Source of the DNA: Adiantum capillus-veneris | Lineage: Eukaryota > Streptophyta > Polypodiopsida > Polypodiales > Pteridaceae | NCBI GenBank assembly: GCA_014529385.2 | Contig: CM043966.1 | Location: forward strand, 109,264,308-109,328,307 | Reading direction: 5' to 3' | DNA length: 64,000 bases | In this document: positions 10,153 to 22,165 of the stretch, piece after piece | Layout: the number at the start of each line of letters is the position of its first letter | How positions within the stretch are numbered: the stretch's first letter is position 1 | Program-made: the position numbers and the translations under genes | The notes under the pieces: generated by a model | Seen by the model: only the letters and a program-made list of their open reading frames with translations | What the model was told of the DNA's origin: nothing | Databases searched by the model: none

Positions 10153-11240
10153 ATGGCTCAAGGATTTGACCTTAGCTCAATTGCCTTCGATTCCCAGGAA
10201 GATAACTTTGAGGGCATGAGTTGGAGCAGCATTTCACAAGTGATGTCAACCCAATTGCCTCCTAGTGATTCGTGTGTAGCGGCCGCGAGTCCCATCCGTG
10301 TGCTGACCATGCCATTGGGTAACCCGGCTCCGTTTGTTTTTCCTCTATGTCCTCCATAGCCCGTGAGCCGCCCCCAATGCCATGTACGGCAAGAGCTCCA
10401 CCTACTTTTGTGAGGACACAACAAGTATCACATCAAAGCATGGCAAACGAATGTGACGGCATGGGGCGAGTGGAAAAACTTCTAGTGCAAGTCCAAAGCA
10501 CTACACCTACCACCAACAAAGCTTCCACCGAGCCTCTTGAACCAGCTCAAAAGTGCCAAAGAAAGAAAGATTTCAAGAGAGCAGGTCGGGCAAAAATGGA
10601 AAACTCTCACTAAGTCGAAGCATCATTTGGACGTGGAGCTGGCTACGGCAAAGGGTAGGAACAAAATCCTAATTTTGGGATGAGAGGTGGCGTCGTGTTT
10701 TGACTTGGGTGCGAGTGAAGGGGGTGATCCGTACTGCCCTGCAATGTCGAGACAAGTGGGAAAATAACTTCCCCTAAGTAGAAGAAGGTGGCTGATTGGG
10801 ATAGAGCACCACCAAGTGGTTTGAGCTCTCAATCCAAATGGATTCGCAACAGCAGAAAACACATAGCTTTCCACCATCATTTGACAAGACCATGTTCAAC
10901 ATTCTCGAAGCCAACTTTGGAGTGACGTTCTTGTCAATCCAGGCAATGTCTTGTGCAATAGCGCAGCACAAGAAGCAGGTTGTTGTTTATCTAGCTCGTC
11001 TCACTTTTCTTTTGCCGGTTTTTATTTAGTGAAGACTAATAACCTTTGTCTACATGCAACTCCACTACTCACGAAGGAGACGATGAAGCTAGCACAACTC
11101 AAGGAGAAGGAGACGGGCCCACAGAACAAGACAGTAGCTCCACTGGCAAGAAACATCGAGGCAAATAACATCATCAATCAGCTCTTAGGCGCGATTCTAG
11201 TGACATTCAAGATGTTAAAGGTATACAGTCCTGGAAAGTG
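10153..11240 (+). pseudogene. Trihelix (GT-type) transcription factor pseudogene
   Basis: Starting at an ATG, the first 150 codons are Ser/Pro-rich and end in a basic stretch (QRKKDFKRAGR). From about 10590 the reading follows a trihelix/Myb-SANT domain: KWKTL, then KGRNKIL, then GVIRTALQCRDKWENN (10709-10760), then a degraded KKVADW block and FPPSFDKTMFN near 10869. These are hallmark segments of plant trihelix DNA-binding proteins. The reading needs frame changes near 10360 and 10675 and crosses stops near 10775. A possible intron at about 10979-11030 leads to an acidic-to-basic tail (GKKHRGK). It is a degenerate copy or relic, not an intact gene. Confidence 0.65.
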
Positions 11241-11412
11241 AGCAATTATAAAAATAGGCACAAGCTGTTAAAAGAATTGAACATGTTTCCAATCAAATAA
11301 ATCTAAGATCCATGAGAATCTAAGATAATTCTAGGAGCACATCCATGAAGAATAGGATCCAAGGGAAACAAAGAGAATACATGGAAATTTCAATAGAAAT
11401 ACTATGTATACC

Positions 11413-13254
11413 ATCAGAAAATACTATGGAAAAAGTATCGATAGCTCCGCCTCTTTAACTTGGGGCAAAAAGCATTGATCTTTATTTCTACTATTTCATT
11501 ATGATCTCACACCCTAGCTAGATCCTATATCTAGGGTAAACTCCAATATATATATATATATTCTATGTATTATTTATAATTTTCTTATATTCTTTTTAAA
11601 TAGCAACTAGGAGAGAATCAAATTCTAGTGGGACACTAGGTGCCATGATTTCAAAGATACACTTATTTTAATGCATTATTGCAAGAATGATTACAAAACT
11701 TTGTCAAGGAGCAATGTCATGCTTTTCATATGGCATGAGGTGTCCTTTGGAATTAAATGAAAGTCTAGGCTAAGGAGACCACATGAAGACTTTTGCTGCC
11801 ATAAATGGACCCTATTTTGATGAATTTTTTACACAAGGTTCCAATCCGAATTGGAAAAACGATTTTAAAATGAAAATCGTAGCTAATGAGCTGAAGTTTT
11901 TGTCCATATTTTTACTTTTTTATTTGGAGCCACGGTTGAGGAGATATGATCAAAATACTGGACCCCAGTCTGCCCACATCATGCAGGGGCAGCTCATTTC
12001 CAACTTTTCCAATTCCTGTTCACACTAGCTCCTCTCTTCTTGTGTAAACCCTTGGGGGTTCCCTTAACCTATAAAAGGGGACCTCTTCTTCCTTGGAAGG
12101 AACTCAAGCATTCAAGCCATTGATGAGAGGAATTCTTGAGGGAGTGAGTAGTAATGCCTAATTGTATTTAGCCCCATTAACATAAGCCCAAGCCTACACT
12201 TTCTCCAAGAGAAAGACTAGCCATTCTTGTACGCTATCCTTGGAAGATCAACTCTAATCAAAGAAGGTGTTGTACTTGGCGTATCAATCAAAGTGGAGTG
12301 CTCCCCTCTTCTTCTCTCTCCATCAATAATGGTGCCGAAGGGTTTGTCAAGTAAGATGTGTTCTACATTGATGTTTTCTTGATTTCTTATTGTTTTCTTT
12401 TTCATCTCTAATCCGATATATATATATGTATATAATCTCATCTCCTTAACCAAATCTATCTCTCTCACTCTTAGTAATTCATCCTCTCTACAAATTTTAG
12501 TTTCTCTTTGCTACAGGTACATCTCTCCCCGCAATATCCTTATTGTCTACGGGCAAGAATAGGGCTTGGGAGGGAAAATTCTCATCTCTTCACTTCTCTC
12601 ATATCTACATTTCTCACATACTATCCTAGATGAATAACCCACATGATGATCATTTCTATCGCTTTCACTCTGTACAATCTATTAGAATTAACGTATGGAT
12701 TAGCCGTAAAATACACTTTCAACAACGTATAGTTTTCTCTTTGGCCCTGAAAGGCTCAATGAAATACTTCTATCACCGGATCCCATCATACTGCCTCTCA
12801 TAGACTATAATTTTTCTTTTGATGTAGGCGTAGTTATCTTGCTATGAACCAAGAGGATTTGTACACACAATTAATCCCAATCACTAGACAAAATTATAAT
12901 ATTATGGTAAGCACAAAACTACAATTCCAAAGAACAATTCGTAGCCTATTTGGTCAGCCAAGATTGAATGCCATTAACTCATCCATTAAACCGTTTCATA
13001 TATACCCATGATACGATATGACCATAGCCTTGATGTTTTCATCTTCGTATTGTTTTGACATTCTCTTTTGCGTTCTTTCTTTGTGTGTGTGAATGCAAGA
13101 GAGAAAGAGTGAATCTTCTTGATTACTCTTTCCAAACCTAGTCTTCATGGCATCTATGGTTTAATTCCTTCATATAGTTTTTGTTGGGTTCTCTCACAAA
13201 CTCTCACAGCCATAAGCCCGGTGCTTTCCCGACAAGACCGCTAATTTCTCGACA
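11413..13254 (+). mobile_element. Family I LTR, copy 1 (5' truncated)
   Basis: Near-identical to 15842-17650 and 20184-22062. It ends TTTCTCGACA, six bases before a putative primer site. Copies 2 and 3 continue about 170 bases further upstream to a TGTCGTG/TGCCGTG start after a purine-rich tract, whereas this copy loses similarity at about 11413. It is therefore truncated, or else the true LTR start lies there. Confidence 0.8.
12070..12078 (+). promoter_or_regulatory. TATA box, family I LTR copy 1
   Basis: TATAAAAGG in a block repeated in the other two copies (16458 and 20834). Likely start-site element of the retroelement transcript. Confidence 0.65.
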
Positions 13255-13260
13255 TATTTT

Positions 13261-13278
13261 TGGTGAACCCGACATGAA
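13261..13278 (+). other. Putative primer-binding site, family I copy 1
   Basis: TGGTGAACCCGACATGAA lies six bases after the LTR end; copy 2 has TGGTGAGCCCGACGTGAA at 17657. The position and TGG start fit a tRNA primer site. The tRNA is not identified. Confidence 0.5.
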
Positions 13279-13302
13279 CAAGCCAGGTGAGAGTACATAA
13301 AG

Positions 13303-15547
13303 ATGGTTAGCAAAGTGGAGCAGCTATATGCTGAAATGAAAGAGCTTGAAGACAGATGCAAATGGCTTGAAGAAGAAGACTGGATTCAAAAAGCGATTGA
13401 AAGCGCTATGCAATCCGTATATAATGAGCTTAATATATTCGAAGTCTATGATCCAGAAGGATATCTTGAGTGCTATGTGATAGAGATGACGCTTCAAGCA
13501 ATTCCAAAAGCTCGGATGATTTCAGCATTTGTTGAACTAGTGGAAGTGGATGTGACCAGCTAGAGTTGGTGTCTCCTGTAAGCCATGCAAGTGTCAACAC
13601 ATCCATACAGGCCAATTTAGAAGCAGTAATAGATGCATATCTTTTGCAAGATGCAAATTTATTGTATGCAGATGAAGCAGACATAGTGCAAGCTATTTAT
13701 GCACGTTTGGGTCTTGTAACCTTTTTATCTCAAGATAATGACTTTCATGATGGTATCCAAGCACCTGAAACGGCTCAAAGCGACTTAGAGGATGATGCAA
13801 ACTTGTCGGCTATGATAGATGATTTGGACGCTCCTTTTGATTCGTTTGAAGATGCACATTAGTGTATATACAAGGATGATGATGCTATGGTTTTGACAGA
13901 GGATGTGAAGGGAAAACAAGTGGAAGACGGCTATATTAGTGATGTGCTACAATCTACTTTTGAGTTGATCCAGGAACTTTTACCAAGTTTAGAAGAGCCG
14001 GATGCCTATACTGAATACATATACCAGGATGAAGAAGCCATTATCAATGCTTTCCTATGCGAGTTTGATGCATGTGGTACTACCAAAATGGATATGCCTA
14101 GCTGCAAAAGTGCTAATTTAGAGGTGGGGTGACATAAAATCTCTTCCTTTGTGAGTATAGCTCTGCTAGTAGCATTGTGGATTGTGAAGTACCTCAGTTA
14201 GAGGAGGTGGAAGAAGAGGAGTGCATTGACAGAGTAATATGTATGTCTTGTATATATGGAGTAGCAGATGTAATGCAGATGACTCATGAAATTGTGCCTT
14301 ATTTAGAGCTAGATGCAGCAAGCTTTCACAATTCCATGGTAGAGGAAGGAATGATAGATGCAGATTCCCTGCATGAGGATTGGGGTTCTGCAGATGAAGC
14401 AATGAATCTTCAAGATTCACAAATCAAAGATAGAAAAGTGTTTGGTTATGCTATACAGGTTGAAATGACATTAGAGGATAGAGTAGAAGAGCAAGAAACC
14501 TCTTCGGATATGGTCTGTGATGGGGGTGATATTTCTTATCTGTGTGAAGATGCAAATAAAGATGCTTGCCATAAAGTGCCTACTATACAGGGTTCTAAGA
14601 AATTCGGTTGCGTGCAGGTATGCAAACGATATCTGAGGCATAAAAGGGATTTAGGTCTTGTGTCACAGGGTATAAATTGCAAGCAGGTTTGTGAGCATCT
14701 ATCTGCTATGGATAGGAAGGATATACATGGTGATTCCTTGAAGCAAGAAGAGGATGCTAGCTCTATGTTGACACCAGAGTCATGTAATGAAGAAGGGTTC
14801 TCCCTAGATGAGTAGAGACATGATTCGGTTGAAGATAATTTAGCGATGAGTCAAAAAGGAAGAAGGGGTGAAGATATTTTGTAAGAGACTAACTCCAAGG
14901 AGGTTTTTGAGCATTCGGTTACAAGTGACCGGGAGCATACCTACCAGGATGATTTGGAAAGGGAATTAGACACCATATTTAAGAGGTATGCAAAGTTTTA
15001 TGCTATAAAGCTGGAGAGGTATTAGGTAAAAGGTGAGAGAATTGATGAGAGGTTTCCCATGCACATTTATGAGGTTTCTCTCGATGTTGAGAAAGGCTAT
15101 CTAGAGGATTCTTTTGAGAATGAAGATGCAGATTCAGACTTCTATGCGAAAGAGGTACATATGGATTTACAGGTTGGTGAGAAGGTTGAAGTGCACTTTC
15201 AAAAATCTTTCAAGTATATTACAGGAAGCCTGTAAGTGTTTTTTGAAGAGGAGGATGAGGAACTTATGTCTCTACGTCATGAAGATTTTGCGCATAATGG
15301 AGATTTGTTACAGATGTTTTGGAGACAGATGTATATAACAAGTCCGTCTGATCTGAGAGCAATTAAAATATGCGGAGAATCTCAATGCTTAGTACAATAC
15401 AAGTTTTTGAGTTACCCATATGATCGTGGAGGAGGTCATGGGATGATATGGGATACAATTGCTTTCACAAGTTACCATGAGGTTGGCACATGCCGGAGGA
15501 TGTGCAGGTTTAGAGGGGGTGGATGTCGTGCTGTGACACGTACATAG
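13303..15547 (+). pseudogene. Family I gag-like ORF, copy 1 (degraded)
   Basis: Same protein as 17700-20167 but more damaged. About 128 bases are missing near 13540, removing the NWGAF part of the capsid-like region. Extra stops occur (TAG at about 13860, TAA near 14880, TAG near 15022) alongside the two stops shared with copy 2 (after the ANLEVG-type segment near 14130 and after YITGSL near 15233). No protease, integrase or RT sequence occurs between the LTRs. Confidence 0.7.
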
Positions 15548-15775
15548 TGGGAACGCATGCTACAAGAGTTATCTTGTATTTTTTTAGATACATAATTATA
15601 TTTACTATAGTGTATATATGTATATTTAGATACATGCCAGAGGATGTGCAGATTTAAAGGGGGTGGATGTCGTGCTGTGACACGTACATAGTGGGAACGC
15701 ATGCTACAAGAGTTATCTTGTATTTTTTTAGATACATAATTATATTTACTATAGTGTATATATGCATATTTAAGT
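15488..15775. repeat. 144-bp tandem duplication spanning the interior/LTR junction
   Basis: Units 15488-15631 and 15632-15775 are nearly identical and each contains the purine tract plus the TGTCGTGCTGTGACACG start. Copy 1 of family I therefore has two possible 3' LTR start points, 15524 and 15668. Interior copy 2 has only one. Confidence 0.85.
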
Positions 15776-17650
15776 ATAATAATAAGCCTTCTATCTCATC
15801 CTATTATTTTTCTCAAGGGTAACATATCCTTACTTTACCAGCAGAAAATACTATGGGAAAAGCATCAATAGCTCCGCCTCTTTAACTCGGGGCAAAAAGC
15901 ATTGATTCTTTATTTCTACTATTTCATTATCATCTCACACCCTAGCTAGATCCTATATCTAGGGTAAACTCCAATATATATATATATATTCTATGTATTT
16001 TTTATACTTTTCTTATATGTCTTTTTAAATAGCTACTAGGAGAGAATCAAATTCTAATGGGACACTAGGTGGCATGATTTCAAAGATACACTTATTTTAA
16101 TGCATTATTGCAAGAATGATTACAAAACTTTGTCAAGGAGCAATGTCATGCTTTCATATGGCATGAGGTGTCCTTTGGAATTAAATGAAAGTCTACGCTA
16201 AGGAGACCACATGAAGACTTTTGCTGCCATAAATGGACCCTATTTTGATGAATTTTTTACACAAGGTTCCAATTCGAATTGGAAAACAATTTTAAAATAA
16301 AAATCGTAGCTAATGAGCTGAAGTTGAGGAGATATGATCAAAATACTAGACCCCAGTCTGTCCACATCATGCAGGGGCAGCTCATTTCCAACTTTTCCAA
16401 TTCCTGTTCACACTGGCTCCTCTCTTCTTGTGTAAACCCTTGGGGGTTCCCTTCACCTATAAAAGGGGACCTCTTCTTCCTTGGAAGGAACTCAAGCATT
16501 CAAGCCATTGATGAGAGGAATTCTTGAGGGAGTGAGTAGTAATTCCTAATTGTACTTAGCCCCATTAACATAAGCCCAAGCCTACACTTTCTCTTAGAGG
16601 AAGACTAGCCATTCTTGTACACTATCCTTGGAAGATCAACTCTAATCAAAGAAGGTGTTGTACTTGGCGTATCAATCAAAGTGGAGTGCTCCCTTCTTCT
16701 TCTCTCTCCATCAATAATGGTGCCGAAGGGTTTGTCAAGTAAGATGTGTTCTACATTGATGTTTTCTTGATTTCTTATGTTTTCTTTTTCATCTCTAATC
16801 CGACATATATATATATATATGTATCTAATCTCATCTCCTTAACCAAATCTATCTCTCTCACTCTTAGTAATTCATCCTCTCTACAAATTTTAGTTTCTCT
16901 TTGCTACAGGTACATCTCTCCCCGCAGTATCCTTATTGTCTACGGACAAGAATAGGGCTTGGGAGGGAAAATTCTCATCTCTTCACTTCTCTCATATCTA
17001 CATTTCTCACATACTATCCTAGATGAAAAACCCACATGATGATCATTTCTATCGCTTTCACTCTGTACAATCTATTAGAATTAACGTATGGATTAGCCGT
17101 AAAATACACTTTTAACAACGTATAGTGTTTCTCTTTGTCCCTGAAAGGCTCCATGAAATACTTCTATCACCGGATCCCATCATACTACCTCTCATAGACT
17201 ATAATTTTTCTTTTGATGTAAGCGTAGTTATCTTGCTATGAACGAAGAGGATTTGTATACACAATTAGTCCCAATCACTAGACAAAATATATATATTATG
17301 GTAAGCACAAAACTACAATTCCAAAGAACAATTCATAGCCTATTTGGTCAGCCAAGATTGAATGCCATTAACTCATCCATTAACCCTTTCATATTACCCA
17401 TGATACGATATGACCATAGCCTTGATGTTTTTATCTTCGTATTGTTTTGACATTCTCTTTTGCGTTCTTTCTTTGTGTGTGTGAATGCAAGAGAGAAAGA
17501 GTGAATCTTCTTTGATTGCACTTCTTTCCAAACCCTAGTCTTCATGGCATCTATGGTTTAATTCCTTCATATAGTTTTTGTGGGTTCTCTCACAAACTCT
17601 CACAGCCATAAGCGCGGTGCTTTCCCGGCAAGACCGCTAATTTCTCGACA
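15668..17650 (+). mobile_element. Family I LTR, copy 2 (shared middle LTR)
   Basis: It starts TGTCGTGCTG after a GGGGGTGGA purine tract and ends CTCGACA before the TATTTT spacer and primer site. It serves at once as the 3' LTR of the left interior and the 5' LTR of the right interior. Confidence 0.8.
16458..16466 (+). promoter_or_regulatory. TATA box, family I LTR copy 2
   Basis: TATAAAAGG, conserved in position with 12070 and 20834. Confidence 0.65.
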
Positions 17651-17656
17651 TATTTT

Positions 17657-17674
17657 TGGTGAGCCCGACGTGAA
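17657..17674 (+). other. Putative primer-binding site, family I copy 2
   Basis: TGGTGAGCCCGACGTGAA, six bases after the LTR, with a further GCCGGGG nearby. Differs from copy 1 at two positions. Confidence 0.5.
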
Positions 17675-17699
17675 CAAGCCGGGGTGAGAGTACATAAAG

Positions 17700-20167
17700 A
17701 TGGTTAGCAAAGTGGAGAAGCTATATGCTGAAATGAAAGAGCTTGAAGAAAGATGCAAATGGCTTGAAGAAGAAGACCGGATTCAAAAAGCGATTGAAAG
17801 CGCTATGCAATCCGTATATAATGAGCTTAATATATTCGAAGGCTATGATCCAGAAGGATATCTTGAGTGCTATGTGATAGAGATGAGGCTTCAAGGAATT
17901 CCAGAAGCTCGGATGATTTCAGCATTTGTTGAACTTGTGAGTGATGATTTCAAGCACCAAGTTCAAGACTATGCAAGTGTATATGCAAGCAACTGGGGTG
18001 CGTTTTCTATAGCTATAACACAGGTATGCTTGGAACATCAAGACCACGAGATGGAGCAGAGTGGAAGTGGATGTGACCAGCTTGAGTTGGTGTCTCCTGT
18101 AATCCATGCAAGTGTCAACACATCCATACAGGCCAATTTAGAAGCAGTAATAGATGCATATCTTTTGCAAGATGCAAATTTATTTTATGTAGATGAAGCA
18201 GACATAGTGCAAGCTATTTATGCACGTTTGGGTCTTGTAACCTTTTTATCTCAAGATAATGACTTTCATGATGCTATCCAAGCACCTGAAACGGCTCAAA
18301 GCGACTTAGAGGATGATGCAAACTCGTCGGCTATGATAGATGATTTGGAAGCTCCTTTTGATTCGTTTGAAGATGCACATGAGTGTATATACAAGGATGA
18401 GGATGCTATGGTTTTGACAGAGGATGTGAAGGGAAAACAGGTGGAAGATGGCTATATTAGTGATGTGCTACAATCTACTTTTGAGTTGATCCAGGAACTT
18501 CTACCAAATTTAGAAGAGCCTGATGCCTATACTGAAGACATATACCAGGATGAAGAAGCCATTATCAATGCTTTCCTATGCGAGTTTGATGCATGTGGTA
18601 CTACCCAAATGGATATGCCTAGCTGCAAAAGTGCTAATTTAGAGGGGGTGACATAAAATCTCTTCCTTTGTGAGTATAGCTCTGCTAGTAGCATTGTGGA
18701 TTGTGAAGTACCTCAGTTAGAGGAGGTGGAAGAAGAGGAGTGCATTGACAGAGTAATATGTATGTCTTGTATATATGGAGTAGCAGATGTAATGCAGATG
18801 ACTCATGAAATTGTGCCTTATTTAGAGCTAGATGCAGCAAGCTTTCACAATTCCATGGTAGAGGAAGGAATGACAGATGCAGATTCTCTGCATGAGGATT
18901 GGGGTTCTGCAGATGAAGCTATGAATCTTCAAGATTCACAAATCAAAGATAGAAAAGTGTTTGGTTATGCTATACAGGTTGAAGTGACATTAGAGGATAG
19001 AGTAGAAGAGCAAGAAACCTCTTCGGATATGGTCTGTGATGGGGGTGATATTTCTTATCTGTGTGAAGATGCAAATAAATATGCTTGCCATAAAGTGCCT
19101 ACTATACAGGGTTCTAAGAAATTCGGTTGCGTGCAGGTATGCAAACGATATCTGAGGCATAAAAGGGATTTAGGTCTTGTGTCACAGGGTATAAATTGCA
19201 AGCAGGTTTGTGAGCATCTATCTGCTATGGATAGGAAGGGTATACATGCTAGCTCTATGCTGACACTAGAGTCATGTAATGAAGAAGGGTTCTCCTAGAT
19301 GAGTGGAGACATGATTCAGTTGAAGATAATTTAGCGATGAGTCAAAAAGGAAGAAGGGGTGAAGATATTGTGTTAGAGACTAACTCCAAGGAGGTTTTTG
19401 AGCAGTCGGTTACAAGTGACCCGGAGCATACCTACCAGGATGATTTGGAAAGGGAATTAGACACCATATTTGAGAGGTATGCAAAGTTTTATGCTATAAA
19501 GCTGGAGAGGTATTTGGTAAAAGGTGAGAGAATTGATGAGAGGTTTACCATGCACATTTCTGAGGTTTCTCTCGATGTTGAGAAAGGCTATCTAGAGGAT
19601 TCTTTTGAGAATGAAGATGCAGATTCAGACTTCTATGCGAAAGAGGTACATATGGATTTACAGGTTGGTGAGAAGGTTGAAGTGCAGTTTCAAAAATCTT
19701 TCAAGTATATTACAGGAAGCCTGTAAGTGTTTTTTGAAGAGGAGGATGAGGAACTTATGTCTCTACGTCATGAAGATTTTGCGCATAATGGAGATATGTT
19801 ACGGATGTTTTGGAGACAGATGTATATAACAATTCCTTCTGATCTGAGAGCAATTAAAATATGCGGAGAATCTCAATGCTTAGTACAATACAAGTTTTTG
19901 AGTTACCCATATGATCGTGGAGGAGGTCATGGGATGATAGGGGATACAATTGCTTTCACAAGTTACCATGAGGTTGGCACATGCGGAGGATGTGCAGGTT
20001 TAGAGGGGTGGATGCCGTGCTGTGACACGTACATAGTGGGAATGCATGCTACAAGAGTTATCTTGTATTTTTTTAGATACATAATTATATTTACTATAGT
20101 GTATATATGCATATTTAAGTATAATAATAAGCCTTCTATCTCATCCTATTATTTTTCTCAAGGGTAA
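17700..20167 (+). pseudogene. Family I gag-like ORF, copy 2 (about 820 codons, nearly open)
   Basis: The ATG lies about 25 bases after the primer site. Residues 1-25 form a coiled coil (KVEKLYAEMKELEERCKWLEEE). Residues 45-110 (GYDPEGYLECYVIEMRLQGIPEARM..., ending SNWGAFSIAI) have the helix pattern of a retrotransposon capsid domain. The rest is very acidic, with helical repeats such as LEAVIDAYLLQDAN and DEEAIINAFL. The frame is broken by a TAA at 18654, a one-base loss near 19294 and a TAA at about 19724; reading resumes after each break. No zinc knuckle and no pol domains are visible. The gag assignment is inference from context and shape. Confidence 0.6.
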
Positions 20168-22062
20168 CATATCCTTACTTTACCAGTAGAAAATACTATG
20201 GGAAAAGCATCAATAGCTCCGTCTCTTTAACTTGGGGCAAAAAGCATTGATTCTTTATTTCTACTATTTCATTATCGTCTCACACCCTTTCTAGATCCTA
20301 TATCTAGGGTAAATCCAATAAATATATATATTCTATGTATTTTTTATACTTTTTTATTTTCTTTTTAAATAGCTACTAGGAGAGAATAAAATTCTAATGG
20401 GACACTAGGTGGCATGATTTCAAAGATACACTTATTTTAATGCATTATTGCAAGAATGATTACAAAACTTTGTCAAGATACAATGTCATTCTTTCATATG
20501 GCATGAGGTGTCCTTTGGAATTAAATGAAAGTCTAGCTAAGGAGACCACATGAAGACTTTTGGTGCCATAAATGGACCCTATTTTGATGATTTTTTTACA
20601 CAAGGGTTCCATTTGAGTTGGAAAACGATTTTAAAATGAAAATCGTAGCTAATGAGCTGAAGTTTTGCCCATATTTTTACTTTTTTATTTGGAGCCACGG
20701 TTGAGAAGATATGATCAAAATACTGGACCCCAGTCTGCCCACATCATGCAGGGCAGCTCATTTCCAACTTTTCCAATTCCTGTTCACACTGGCTCCTCTC
20801 TTCTTGTGTAAACCCTTGGGGGTTCCCTTCACCTATAAAAGGGGTCTTCTTCCTTGGAAGGAACTCAAGCATTCAAGCCATTGATGAGAGGAATTCTTGA
20901 GGGAGTGAGTAGTAATGCCTAATTGTACTTAGCCCCATTAACATAAGCCCAAGCCTACACTTTCTCCTAGAGGAAGACTAGCCATTCTTGTACGCTATCC
21001 TTGGAAGATCAACTCTAATCAAAGAGGGTGTTGTACTTGGCCTATCAATCAAAGTGGAGTGCTCCCCTCTTCTTTTCTCTCCATCAACAATGGTGCCGAA
21101 GGGTTTGTCAAGTAAGATGTGTTCTACATTGATGTTTTCTTGATTTCTTATTGTTTACTTTTTCATCTCTAATCCGACATATTATATATATTATATATAT
21201 TATATATATACATATATATATATATTATATATATGTATATAATCTCATCTCCTTAACCAAATCTATCTTTCTCACTCTTAGTAATTCATCCTCTCTACAA
21301 ATTTTAGTTTCTCTTTGCTACAGGTACATCTCTCCCCGCAGTATCCTTATTGTCTACGGGCAAGAATAGGGCTTGGGAGGGAAAATTCATCTCTTCACTT
21401 CTCTCATATCTACATTTCTCACATACTATCCTAGATGAATAACCCACATGATGATCATTTCTATCGCTTTCACTCTGTACAATCTATTAGAATTAACGTA
21501 TGGATTAGCCATAAAATACACTTTCAACAACATATAGTGTTTCTCTTTGGCCCTGAAAGGCTCAATGAAATACTTCTTTCACCGGATCCCATCATACTAC
21601 CTCTCATAGACTATAATTTTTCTTTTGATGTAAGCGTAGTTATCTTGCTATGAACGAAGAGGATTTGTACACACAATTAATCCCAATCACTAGACAAAAT
21701 ATATATTTTATGGTAAGCACAAAACTACAATTCCAAAGAACAATTCGTAGCCTATTTGGTTAGCCAAGATTGAATGTCATTAACTCATCCATTAACCCTT
21801 TCATATTACCCATGATACGATATGACCATAGCCTTGATGTTTTCATCTTCGTATTGTTTTGACATTCTCTTTTGCGTTCTCTCTTTGTGTGTGTGAATGC
21901 AAGAGAGAAAGAGCGAGTCTTCTTTGATTGCACTTCTTTCCAAACCCTAGTCTTCATGGCATCTATGGTTTAATTCCATCAGATAGTTTTTGTTGGGTTC
22001 TCTCACAAACTCTCACAGCCATAAGCCGGTGCTTTTCTGGCAAGACCGTTAATTTCTCGACA
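20013..22062 (+). mobile_element. Family I LTR, copy 3
   Basis: It starts TGCCGTGCTGTGACACG after a GAGGGGTGGA tract and ends CTCGACA, exactly where copies 1 and 2 end. Directly after it the G1 gypsy LTR begins (GCGTAAACA) with no primer site between. AT microsatellite expansion at 21178-21240 distinguishes it from copies 1 and 2. Confidence 0.8.
20834..20842 (+). promoter_or_regulatory. TATA box, family I LTR copy 3
   Basis: TATAAAAGG, conserved with the other two copies. Confidence 0.65.
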
Positions 22063-22066
22063 GCGT

Positions 22067-22165
<99 letters not shown>

